From contig NZ_CP047476.1 in the NCBI RefSeq assembly GCF_010587385.1, forward strand, positions 682,001-746,000: a stretch of DNA of 64,000 bases, written 5' to 3'. The notes below the pieces were generated by a model, which saw only the letters and a program-made list of their open reading frames with translations, was not told where the DNA came from and made no database searches. This document shows positions 36,098 to 44,182 of the stretch, piece after piece. The DNA comes from Vibrio astriarenae. GTDB taxonomy: Bacteria; Pseudomonadota; Gammaproteobacteria; Enterobacterales; Vibrionaceae. How positions within the stretch are numbered: position 1 is the stretch's first letter; every line of letters begins with the position of its first letter. The translations under genes and the position numbers were made by a program.

Positions 36098-36117
36098 GAT
36101 CAAGTAACAACTTGGTC
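36098..36117. promoter_or_regulatory. Imperfect inverted repeat upstream of mdaB-like gene
   Basis: GATCAAGT (36098-36105), AACA, ACTTGGTC (36110-36117): 7 of 8 positions are symmetric. It ends 41 bases before the gene, a possible operator. Confidence 0.35.
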
Positions 36118-36158
36118 AAGCAATGATCTGATTAACCAATAACATCGAGGTTAGAGAA

Positions 36159-36743
36159 ATGAGCAACGTATTAATCATTAACGCACATGAACCATCACCG
36201 TATTCTGAAGGAAAACTAAACGCTGCATTAGTGGAAAGAGCGCGAAAAACACTGGAGGACAAAGGTCACTCCGTTAAAGTGGTCTCAATGCAAGATGAGA
36301 TCATCGTTGACGAGCAACTTGCTCACTTCGAATGGGCCGATCGTGTGATCCTCCAGTCACCCGTAAACTGGATGACTATTCCTTGGTCTTTTAAAAAGTA
36401 CATGGATGATGTGTTTACCGCAGGTATGGGCGGTGAACTATGTCGATTTGATGGCCGTAGTGCAGAAGAACCGACGAAAAACTACGGAACTGGCGGCACT
36501 CGAACCAACACTAAGTACATGCTTTCATTTACTTTTAATGCACCAAAAGAGTCGTTTGACGACAGCGAAGAGTACCTATTTCAAGGTAAAGGGGTTGATG
36601 ACCTCATGTTCCATATGCACGCGAATTTCCGTTTCTTCGGCATGTCAGCATTACCCACCTTTGCTTGCTATGACGTGATGAAAAACGCTGATGTTGAGAA
36701 CGACTTCAAACGCTTTGAAGCTCATCTAAATGAGAACTTTTAA
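36159..36743 (+). CDS. mdaB: NAD(P)H quinone oxidoreductase (MdaB-like flavodoxin-fold)
   Basis: 194 residues. The fold begins SNVLIINAHEPSPYSEGKLNAALVERARKTLEDKGHSV and includes the FMN/FAD-site segment WADRVILQSPVNWMTIPWSFKKYMDDVFTAGMG and YGTGG. This closely follows MdaB (modulator of drug activity B), which reduces quinones by two electrons and so avoids radical formation. GAGGTTAGAG lies before the ATG. The HxlR regulator gene follows on the same strand after 124 bases with its own operator-like sequence. Confidence 0.85.
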   Translation: MSNVLIINAHEPSPYSEGKLNAALVERARKTLEDKGHSVKVVSMQDEIIVDEQLAHFEWADRVILQSPVNWMTIPWSFKKYMDDVFTAGMGGELCRFDGRSAEEPTKNYGTGGTRTNTKYMLSFTFNAPKESFDDSEEYLFQGKGVDDLMFHMHANFRFFGMSALPTFACYDVMKNADVENDFKRFEAHLNENF

Positions 36744-36803
36744 GCCAAGTCAGACATCACGGCTGATCCCGAAGGCATATCGTTCGGTTACATGGACACC
36801 ATA

Positions 36804-36822
36804 AGGTATACTTTTGTAACCT
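36804..36822. promoter_or_regulatory. Candidate HxlR operator
   Basis: AGGTATACTTTTGTAACCT is an interrupted inverted repeat (AGG..TAC-TTTT-GTA..CCT) 45 bases ahead of the HxlR gene, the usual place for autoregulation by this family. Confidence 0.4.
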
Positions 36823-36867
36823 AAATACGGTACTATATTGCCAAAATGAACAAACCAGAAAATCACA

Positions 36868-37224
36868 ATGGAAAGCACAATTACAATTGATAACAAGGGC
36901 AGAAAGAGCGTTGCCAATGTTTGCAAAGAGCCATGTGCCATTGAGAAAGGAATGCGTTTGATCGGTGGTAAATGGAAAGGCTCGTTGATTTATCACCTAA
37001 AAGATGGACCAGTCCGCTTCAACGACCTCGCTCGAATGCTTGGTGGCGCCAGTAAAAAAATGGTCGACCAAAGACTAAAGGAGCTCGAAGCTGAAGGGAT
37101 GATCATTAGAAAAGTCATCAGTGACCGCCCAATCGCAGTGAGCTATGAACTGACTGAGTTTGGTCGCACAGCACTTAAAATTCTCGATGATCTTCGAATA
37201 TGGTCAGAGAGTAACAAGCTATAA
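36868..37224 (+). CDS. HxlR family transcriptional regulator
   Basis: 118 residues, one winged-helix domain: CAIEKGMRLIGGKWKGSLIYHLKDGPVRFNDLARMLGGASKKMVDQRLKELEAEGMIIRKV. Two cysteines close to the N-terminus (NVCKEPCAIE) are placed as in redox- or quinone-sensing members such as YodB and HypR. Coupled with an MdaB-like quinone reductase next door, sensing of quinones or electrophiles is likely. A terminator hairpin follows. The electrophile role is inference. Confidence 0.85.
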   Translation: MESTITIDNKGRKSVANVCKEPCAIEKGMRLIGGKWKGSLIYHLKDGPVRFNDLARMLGGASKKMVDQRLKELEAEGMIIRKVISDRPIAVSYELTEFGRTALKILDDLRIWSESNKL

Positions 37225-37229
37225 AATAG

Positions 37230-37255
37230 AAAAGGTATCCATTTGGATACCTTTT
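37230..37255. terminator. Bidirectional terminator between HxlR and receptor genes
   Basis: AAAAGGTATCCA (37230-37241), two-base loop, TGGATACCTTTT (37244-37255). The A-rich and T-rich ends give U-tracts on both strands, serving the converging genes. Confidence 0.85.
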
Positions 37256-37273
37256 CTAATTTCCACTGTATAT

Positions 37274-39400
37274 TTAGTACTTCACTTCATAGTTCAAATG
37301 AAAGCGACGACCTGGTGCGTTGTAGTAACGGCTATTGTGACGTTCCGACTGGGCATAAGGTGTCATGTATTCTTCATTGAACAAGTTTTCAATCGCAAAG
37401 CTCACTGTACCTACAGGCAGATCATAGTCCATACCCGCATTTGCGACGAAGAAGCTATCTACGGCATACGCTGCGCCTTCCGTAATTTCATCTTCTTTAT
37501 CTCTTGAACCTGAGTATAGGAAGTTGACGTTATATCGACCCAGTTCTCTCGCGTCATACATGAACATCGACGTGATCTTTAAAGGAGCGATACGGGTTCC
37601 ATCCAAAGGCTCCCACGAACTACTCTCGTCAAGCTTACGTTCACCTTCCTGCCAAGAGATAGTGTTCTCATTTCGTAAGTTGTTAAGAATACTGTAACCA
37701 AGTGTGGCTTCTGCACCCCAAACTCTCTCAGGTGCTCTGGTACTCTCCAAAGGCTCACCTGGCTCATTCGCCTTCAATGTTGCTCCCAAGTCTGACTCAC
37801 TATAGAAAGCAGCGACAGAGTAATCAGCTTGAGCAATCAAACCTCTCAGGCCAATCTCATAGTTATCGGTTTTGATTGGCTTGATAGCACCGTCTACACT
37901 CGAACTCTCTGTTGAGCGGATATCTCGAAGCGCCTCATTTGTCGACATTCCTTGTGCATAAGATGCAAATACTTGGTGGTTGTCAGTCAAATAATGAGTT
38001 ACACCTACATTAAATAGCCATTCAGATATATCTGGGTTTCCACCCTGAACAAAGTGTCCCGCATTTGAGTGGGTATTCCCCACAGTAAAATCATCAACGC
38101 TCAAACGGACATATTCATATCGAACACCATATGAAAGTGATGTATCCATCGAAAAATCAGTAACAAACTGAGCAAAAGGCGCAATCGCAAATTGCTCTAC
38201 GTCCGGAGTGTTATTCACAAACCCAACACTGTTTGGTTGCTTGAACGTTTGCTGTTCAGCATCTAAACCCCAAGTGACGCCGGCCCAGTCTAAATCACTA
38301 GAAACATTGATTTTAATACCATAGCGATCAAAATCTGTTTCGTTATGACCGTATGACACTGGTGAAGCTTCAATGGTATTGTCTTTCATTGCCAGGGTGA
38401 ATGTCTCGGTGTCTTGTGTCATCCAGTAACCCGTGACATCTAACATACCTAGACTGAACCCAAGGTCTTGATAACGAAGCTGATAATTTGCAAAAGTACG
38501 GGATACATCGTTTGGTTTTGCGCCTTCTGCGGCAATCGAACCATTGCTGTAACCTGGTCCGCAATGCTCTGCTTTAGCTGGAACGCCATTTGCACCATCG
38601 CCACCAGTAGGACACCAGCCGTCATTGTCGGTAATGTTTCTTACACCGAATGTGAATGTCAACGCGCGGTTATTATCAATATCGCGATTCCAAACACCGT
38701 TGATATTAATGTTGTCCATATCATCTTCGTTGTTCACTGAAGGTAAACGCTCACCATTAGCATCAAAACTACCGCCACGCTGTTCGTATCCCAACCCAAA
38801 ACGCCACTGGTCTTTCTCGTTGCCACCTTGCGCTTCTTGGTACACATTCCAAGTCAGTGAATCACTTCCAAACTCTTGAAAACTGGTTCCTACTTTCGTG
38901 CGGTATTGTGTTTCACCCGCTTGCGGCATCTTCGTTATCACATTGATGATACCACCTTGAGCACCTAGGCCATAAACAGCAGAGCCACCACGAATGACTT
39001 CAATACGTTCCACATTTTGTGGGTCAATAGAAGATAACTCTTGACCAAAATCTAGGAAACTATTGTTCTGAGCCACGCCATCAATCAGCAACAAAACACG
39101 ACGGCCACGAATGTTATTCTGTCCTTTACTACTCAAGTTTCCATGAACAGAGGTTCCCATTCCAGGAACAAGCATGGATAGTACGTCATTTATGCTTCTA
39201 CTCTGTCTCAATGCTGAGGAGATTTCTTCTTGGTCAATGACGGTGACAGACCTAGGAACTTCGCTGAGAGCTTGCTGGCTTCGACTGGCGGTGACAACTA
39301 TCGTTTCCGTTGGTTCTTGTTGAGATGATTGCTCTGCTTGAGCAATAGCTGGTAAAGCGATCGAGGCAACAATCGCCATATGTAGCTTAGAAAGATTCAA
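37274..39400 (-). CDS. TonB-dependent siderophore receptor (IutA/PvuA type)
   Basis: 708 residues: signal peptide to about residue 22, TonB-box-like ETIVVTASRS, plug domain (VPRSVTVIDQEEISSALRQSRSINDVLSMLVPGMGTSVHG, IRGRRVLLLIDGVAQN, ERIEVIRGGSAVYGLGAQGGIINVITK) and a 22-strand barrel ending NYEVKY with a terminal aromatic. DLPVGTVSFAIENLFNEEYMTP near the end is like IutA and PvuA, receptors for aerobactin and vibrioferrin (hydroxy-carboxylate siderophores). It is divergent from a matching ABC importer; a Fur box lies between. The ligand is a guess. Confidence 0.87.
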   Translation of the reverse strand: MNLSKLHMAIVASIALPAIAQAEQSSQQEPTETIVVTASRSQQALSEVPRSVTVIDQEEISSALRQSRSINDVLSMLVPGMGTSVHGNLSSKGQNNIRGRRVLLLIDGVAQNNSFLDFGQELSSIDPQNVERIEVIRGGSAVYGLGAQGGIINVITKMPQAGETQYRTKVGTSFQEFGSDSLTWNVYQEAQGGNEKDQWRFGLGYEQRGGSFDANGERLPSVNNEDDMDNININGVWNRDIDNNRALTFTFGVRNITDNDGWCPTGGDGANGVPAKAEHCGPGYSNGSIAAEGAKPNDVSRTFANYQLRYQDLGFSLGMLDVTGYWMTQDTETFTLAMKDNTIEASPVSYGHNETDFDRYGIKINVSSDLDWAGVTWGLDAEQQTFKQPNSVGFVNNTPDVEQFAIAPFAQFVTDFSMDTSLSYGVRYEYVRLSVDDFTVGNTHSNAGHFVQGGNPDISEWLFNVGVTHYLTDNHQVFASYAQGMSTNEALRDIRSTESSSVDGAIKPIKTDNYEIGLRGLIAQADYSVAAFYSESDLGATLKANEPGEPLESTRAPERVWGAEATLGYSILNNLRNENTISWQEGERKLDESSSWEPLDGTRIAPLKITSMFMYDARELGRYNVNFLYSGSRDKEDEITEGAAYAVDSFFVANAGMDYDLPVGTVSFAIENLFNEEYMTPYAQSERHNSRYYNAPGRRFHLNYEVKY

Positions 39401-39519
39401 AACTGCGCTTCCTGATTAAGTTTTACCCTCTCATAACCACTGCCAGTCGGTTTAGAGCTCGGTAATGTTGAGTGATGTTTTCTGGCGTGGTAGTCTATCA
39501 GGAGTTTAATTAATGTAAA

Positions 39520-39534
39520 TATCAATTATTATCA
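39520..39534. promoter_or_regulatory. Fur box between receptor and ABC-importer genes
   Basis: Read on the minus strand TGATAATAATTGATA matches the 7-1-7 Fur consensus TGATAATnATTATCA at 11 of 14 defined positions. It lies 15 bases before the importer gene and would control both directions. Confidence 0.6.
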
Positions 39535-39549
39535 TTTGTATTTTTCTGT

Positions 39550-40497
39550 ATGACACCGCCTTTCCGCCTACTTGTAATCACTCTACGCGCTCTTTGTCTT
39601 ATCCTCATTTGCTCCTCTACGCTTGCTGCAAAAGAGCAAAAGGATGATCTTGGCAAAGCAGTAACGGTGTTATCGCCAGAAATCACGCCTCGTATCGCTA
39701 GCGTGTCTTCATTTGGTGCTGAACTTAGCTTAGCGCTCGGTTTTTCCCCCGTTGCCGTCTCACAACCTGTGGAGGCATTTCCAAGTTACTTAAGTAATTT
39801 AAAAGAAGTCAGGAGCTTAGGTTCTCGCTCGAACACAAACTTTACAGAACTCTATAATGCACAACCAAACCTTGTTGTCGGTTTAAGGCGAATGGTTGAG
39901 CCCTATTACCAACGATTTAATGAGATAGCTCCGGTTCTCGCTTTTGATCTAGTCACTCTCGAAAACAGTATTCGCGCAGTTGAAATAACAAGCCAATCCA
40001 TTGGGAAATCGTCTGAAGGAAAACAGCTGAATGCTTGTTTCCAAGAGACTATCGAGACAATGCAACGCTTGATAGGTAAACAAGAGATGACGGGAATATT
40101 TCTTACGAGCGCTGGTGTCACTCCACGTGCCTATTACTCTCATTTTATGACCGTCGCCCTAATGGAAAAACTGAACATCAACAATGCGAATGGCGCGTCT
40201 CCTTACCAAGCAAGCATGCCATTCTCTGGTCAAGTCGGCATGGAATGGCTGGTTAAACTCGACCCAGACATCATCTTTATGTATGAAAACTCCAAGCCTC
40301 AATATACCCAATCTCGCGTATGGCAAAGTCTGAAAGCGGTACAAAATAGTCGCGTTTATACCGTTGATATGACATGGAGAGAGCCAGAAGGCCCCTACTC
40401 AAGACTTTGGGTTGCAATGGACATCGCAAATAAAGCTTATCCAGAACTCTTTGCTCCTCCGAGTGTACAAAAGGTAAATGACGCTTTATGTCAGTAA
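39550..40497 (+). CDS. Iron-siderophore ABC transporter binding protein (FhuD/ViuP class)
   Basis: 315 residues with a signal peptide ending near TLA (residue 26). The fold is the class III metal/siderophore-binding type: RIASVSSFGAELSLALGFSPVAVSQPVEAFPSYLSNLKEVRSLGSRSNTNFTELYNAQPNLVVGLRRMVEPYYQRF, later MEWLVKLDPDIIFMYEN and VYTVDMTWREPEGPYSRLW. It overlaps the permease gene by 10 bases. Delivers ferric siderophore to the membrane permeases. Confidence 0.88.
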   Translation: MTPPFRLLVITLRALCLILICSSTLAAKEQKDDLGKAVTVLSPEITPRIASVSSFGAELSLALGFSPVAVSQPVEAFPSYLSNLKEVRSLGSRSNTNFTELYNAQPNLVVGLRRMVEPYYQRFNEIAPVLAFDLVTLENSIRAVEITSQSIGKSSEGKQLNACFQETIETMQRLIGKQEMTGIFLTSAGVTPRAYYSHFMTVALMEKLNINNANGASPYQASMPFSGQVGMEWLVKLDPDIIFMYENSKPQYTQSRVWQSLKAVQNSRVYTVDMTWREPEGPYSRLWVAMDIANKAYPELFAPPSVQKVNDALCQ

Positions 40498-41462
40498 CAA
40501 AACACAAGCAAAGCTGCATATTAGTACTAATCATTACTCTCTTTTTGATTAGTATCAGCCTATCGCTGACTTTGGGCATCTACACATTTTCACTTTCAGA
40601 TCTCTGGTCTTTTATCACTCAAGATGACGCGAGCAAGGCCGCTTTAGTTTTCTGGGAGCTGAGACTGCCAAGACTTTTCATTGCAGTGTTGGGTGGTGCT
40701 TCCCTTGCCACCGCAGGCTTCTTAATGCAGAGCATCGTTAAAAACCCCTTGGCTTCGCCTAATCTAACCGGGGTTATGTCTGGCTCTGCGTTAATGGTAT
40801 TGAGTGCAATAATGTTCCAACTGCCGCTATCGTCGCTATTTTGGGGCATTGCTGGGGGGCTCGCTGGGGGTGTATTAACACTTTCTGTCAGTTGGAAAAA
40901 TGGTGTCACGCCCGCTCGTCTCGCCTTGGCAGGTATTTCTGTCAGCGCTTTTTGCCAAGCGATGGTGACCTTTATTCTTCTGTCGGGTCATGTCGACAGT
41001 GAGGCACTATTCTTCTGGTTAACCGGCAGCAACGCTGGCGCTAGCTGGCAAGCATTCTGGCCTCTACTATTCACGGTTGTCCCAATGCTGTTTTTGCTAA
41101 TCCTTAGTTTTCGTCAGCGTGCCTATCTCGAACTGGATGACGATGTCGCTCGTGGGCTGGGTATTGCCATTAACTGGTACCGCCTCATGTTTGGTTTAAT
41201 TGCCGTTATTCTTACCGCCGCTTCCGTTGGTGCTTTTGGCCCCGTTGGTTTTATTGGGTTGGTTGCACCGCATGTATCTCGGATGCTGGGCTTTGGTATA
41301 TCAGGTGCTGCAATTATCGGAGCGCTGTTAGTTGTGTGTGCAGACTTCCTATCTCGCACCTTGATGATGCCACTAGAAATCCCAATCGGTGTCTTAACGG
41401 CTCTGATCGGTGCTCCTTGGTTTCTTTACTTAATCATTAAGAAAATACGAGCATTCTCATAA
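40488..41462 (+). CDS. FecCD-type siderophore permease, first subunit
   Basis: 324 residues, nine or ten helices. Signature segments: LRLPRLFIAVLGGASLATAGFLMQSIVKNPLASPNLTGVMSGSALMVL, DDVARGLGI and GAFGPVGFIGLVAPHVSRML. It starts inside the binding-protein gene and is one base from the next permease gene. Forms a heterodimer with the following product. Confidence 0.92.
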   Translation: MSVTKHKQSCILVLIITLFLISISLSLTLGIYTFSLSDLWSFITQDDASKAALVFWELRLPRLFIAVLGGASLATAGFLMQSIVKNPLASPNLTGVMSGSALMVLSAIMFQLPLSSLFWGIAGGLAGGVLTLSVSWKNGVTPARLALAGISVSAFCQAMVTFILLSGHVDSEALFFWLTGSNAGASWQAFWPLLFTVVPMLFLLILSFRQRAYLELDDDVARGLGIAINWYRLMFGLIAVILTAASVGAFGPVGFIGLVAPHVSRMLGFGISGAAIIGALLVVCADFLSRTLMMPLEIPIGVLTALIGAPWFLYLIIKKIRAFS

Positions 41463-41463
41463 G

Positions 41464-42426
41464 ATGATAAATAGACGCTCACTCTTTATTGTTGCTTTTG
41501 CAGCACTCGCTCCATTTGCCTACATATTGGCATCAGAAGAGCTGACTGATGCAGGTATCGCCTTCGTACTTAATGGCACTTATCACCCATTTTGGTCTTT
41601 GACCCTCCCTCGGATTTTGCTTGCATCAATGGCGGGCTTTATGCTCGCCAGCTCAGGCTTCATGTTACAAACCACTCTAAATAATCCACTGGCGGATAGT
41701 GGTATTTTGGGCGTTAATGCGGGGGCTTCTTTGGGCGCTGTGTGTGCTTTGCTCCTTCCTAGTTGGTTCGGGTGGTCTATTCAAGGAGATCATGCCCTCA
41801 TTTCCTTTGCGATGATCGGCGGTTTGGTGGCATCCATCCCGATTCTTTTCGTGAGTCGTTTATCCAGCTCTTCTGTGACTTTGTTGACCGGTGTTGCGGT
41901 GAGCGCAATTCTATCCGCAGTAAGCTCTGCTCTGATCTTTACCATCGGTCAAGCGAGAACAGACTTAGCCTTACAATGGATGGCAGGCGGACTTTACGGC
42001 CGTGGCTGGGAGCAAGTGTCTTATTTAGCACCGTGGGCTTTATTTGCTCTACTATTCAATCTATTAGCTTATGTCCCCCTCAAATGGGCTCGTTATGATG
42101 ACTCAACCCTCAGGGGTGTCGGTATTAATGGTAGTCATGTTCGCTTACTAATACTGCTCGGTACCGCTTTCATCACTGCGCCAGCGATTTCTGCAGTCGG
42201 CCCTATCGGTTTCGTTGGACTAGTCATACCTCATATGGCTAGGCTTATATCTAGAAGTCATCCAGCACAGACTCAAATGATAACCATGATACTGGGTAGC
42301 GCATTCCTAATTTTATCTGACTTCTTAGCTCAAACTCTTCTCTTTCCAAAAGAGATTCCAGCGGGTGTCATTACTGCGCTGTTTGGGGTTCCTTTCTTTC
42401 TAATTCTTTTGAGGAAAAATACGTAA
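41464..42426 (+). CDS. FecCD-type siderophore permease, second subunit
   Basis: 320 residues. LPRILLASMAGFMLASSGFMLQTTLNNPLADSGILGVNAGASLGAV and SAVGPIGFVGLVIPHMARLISRSHP are typical. The gene lies one base after its partner. Similarity between the two subunits is clear but not close, consistent with an old duplication as in FhuB, here kept as two chains. Confidence 0.92.
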   Translation: MINRRSLFIVAFAALAPFAYILASEELTDAGIAFVLNGTYHPFWSLTLPRILLASMAGFMLASSGFMLQTTLNNPLADSGILGVNAGASLGAVCALLLPSWFGWSIQGDHALISFAMIGGLVASIPILFVSRLSSSSVTLLTGVAVSAILSAVSSALIFTIGQARTDLALQWMAGGLYGRGWEQVSYLAPWALFALLFNLLAYVPLKWARYDDSTLRGVGINGSHVRLLILLGTAFITAPAISAVGPIGFVGLVIPHMARLISRSHPAQTQMITMILGSAFLILSDFLAQTLLFPKEIPAGVITALFGVPFFLILLRKNT

Positions 42427-42427
42427 C

Positions 42428-43225
42428 ATGTTGAATCAGGACAATAGCCTAAGTGGGGTCGGACTCGTCTCAGGTTATCAAGATACTATCATCCTCAACG
42501 GAGTCGATATTCGACTCGAACAAGGAAAGGTGACTGCTCTAATCGGCCCTAATGGTTGTGGTAAAAGCACACTTATGAAAACACTAACCGGTGCGGTAAA
42601 AGCACGCTCTGGTGAAGTGACATTTCAAGGTAAACCTTTCAGCCAGTGGAAACTCAAAGAGCTCGCTAAACACATTGCCATTTTACCACAGCACCCGACA
42701 GCACCTGAGGGAGTCACTGTAGAGCAGCTTGTTGCTTTAGGTCGTGTCGCACACAAAAAGTGGTTCCAAGGTAATAGCGCTAACGACAATGAAATCATTC
42801 TATCTTCATTATCTTCTGTAGGTTTAGAAGGGTACGAAAAGAGAGTCGTCAGTCATTTATCGGGAGGCGAACGGCAAAGAGTATGGCTTGCTATGTGCCT
42901 AGCCCAAGAGGCTAAATGGCTTTTGCTTGATGAACCCACCAGCTACCTCGATTTGGGTCACCAACTTGAGCTACTTGAATTATTGAAAAAGCTCAACCTA
43001 GAGAAAAAACTCACTATTGTTTATGTACTGCATGAACTTAGTCAAGCCGCTCAGTTCTGTGATGAGCTGGTACTGATGAAACGTGGAAAAATCCTGAAAC
43101 AAGGTGAGCCAAAAGAAGTGTTGACCCAGGCTACATTACAGTCTGTGTTTAAAGTAAAAGGCAAAATGAAAGAAATCGACGGCTTTTTATACTGCTTACC
43201 ACAAGCTTACGTCAAAGGTGAATAG
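42428..43225 (+). CDS. Iron-siderophore ABC transporter ATP-binding protein (FepC/FhuC type)
   Basis: 265 residues. Walker A GPNGCGKST, Q-loop ILPQHPTAP, signature LSGGERQRVWLAMCLAQ, Walker B WLLLDEPTSYLDLGHQ and H-loop VYVLHELSQA. One base separates it from the permease gene. Completes the importer with the three preceding products. Confidence 0.93.
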   Translation: MLNQDNSLSGVGLVSGYQDTIILNGVDIRLEQGKVTALIGPNGCGKSTLMKTLTGAVKARSGEVTFQGKPFSQWKLKELAKHIAILPQHPTAPEGVTVEQLVALGRVAHKKWFQGNSANDNEIILSSLSSVGLEGYEKRVVSHLSGGERQRVWLAMCLAQEAKWLLLDEPTSYLDLGHQLELLELLKKLNLEKKLTIVYVLHELSQAAQFCDELVLMKRGKILKQGEPKEVLTQATLQSVFKVKGKMKEIDGFLYCLPQAYVKGE

Positions 43226-43229
43226 ACTC

Positions 43230-44105
43230 ATGACAAACGAAATCCACCACTTGCTGTCATATCTTATCCAAGTACCGAAAGACAGAGTCTTGACCTTGAA
43301 GGAGCAGCAAGAGTTACTCAATAAGTACGAGCCCTTCTTTCGACTTTCTGTCTCAAATGAGACCTCAAAGGAAGAACACAACGCCGAACAATGGTTTACT
43401 GAGAATGCAAGTACTGTGTTCACTCAATATGCAGAGTTATTGAGCACGCGAATCCCCTTCTCTACCCCTATCTGGCAAAAAGTTTATAACGCGACTTTGT
43501 TTACTTCCTTAGTTGCCATCAGACTGATGTTTAATCGTGTACCAAACCTTTTTCTTGCGGATATTAGATTAAGCATCGGTGCCGATCACCGTATTTCAAA
43601 GTTGGCAATAAGCGAAACTATGCCCTATTTCGCTCTTGTAAAAGATTCGCCTAATGCCATTGCAGTCTCCTCTCAGCAGGAGTTGGACAAAAAGCTCATC
43701 GCGGTGATCACCCAATTATCTGAGCCATTGCTCCCTGTCTATAAACAACATAAAGTTCATGCTCGTGTTTACTGGGGTAATATCTTCTACGCATGTAACC
43801 TCGCTTTTTCAAAACTAACCAATAAGCCCATTGAGATAGCACACGATTCAATTGACACTGACAGTCTTGATGGCTGGCAATCTCAACTGTTCGATACCGA
43901 ATTAATCAAGGGTGGTCAGCTTAACCAAGTGAAAAGTGTTCAATACCAAGGGTTCCAAAAAGTCTACGTGCGGAGAGAAACCTGCTGCATGAAGTATAAA
44001 ATTGACGGTAAAGCAAAGTGCTCAACATGTAACCTGATACCGGACAGTGAGCAAAAAGAACTCATGCTCAACAAACTGCAACAAGCACTACAATCGAACC
44101 ATTAA
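43230..44105 (+). CDS. FhuF-like ferric-siderophore reductase
   Basis: Start chosen at the ATG giving MTNEIHHLLSYL (291 aa) because AAAGGTGAA is well placed; a GTG four codons earlier overlaps the ATPase gene. The C-terminus carries CCMKYKIDGKAKCSTC, the C-C-x10-C-x2-C motif that holds the unusual [2Fe-2S] cluster of FhuF and relatives. The enzyme reduces siderophore-bound iron in the cytoplasm and so releases it. Its place at the end of the importer operon fits. A bidirectional terminator follows. Confidence 0.87.
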   Translation: MTNEIHHLLSYLIQVPKDRVLTLKEQQELLNKYEPFFRLSVSNETSKEEHNAEQWFTENASTVFTQYAELLSTRIPFSTPIWQKVYNATLFTSLVAIRLMFNRVPNLFLADIRLSIGADHRISKLAISETMPYFALVKDSPNAIAVSSQQELDKKLIAVITQLSEPLLPVYKQHKVHARVYWGNIFYACNLAFSKLTNKPIEIAHDSIDTDSLDGWQSQLFDTELIKGGQLNQVKSVQYQGFQKVYVRRETCCMKYKIDGKAKCSTCNLIPDSEQKELMLNKLQQALQSNH

Positions 44106-44122
44106 TTATCATGCAAACAAAA

Positions 44123-44147
44123 AAGGGCTCCGAAAATCGGAGCCCTT
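44123..44147. terminator. Terminator between converging reductase and lyase genes
   Basis: AAGGGCTCCGA (44123-44133), AAA, TCGGAGCCCTT (44137-44147). On the minus strand TTTTGTTTG follows, giving a good terminator for the lyase gene; on the plus strand it is weaker. Confidence 0.88.
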
Positions 44148-44182
44148 TGCGTATTTGGATAGATTAAACCGCTATCAGCAAA

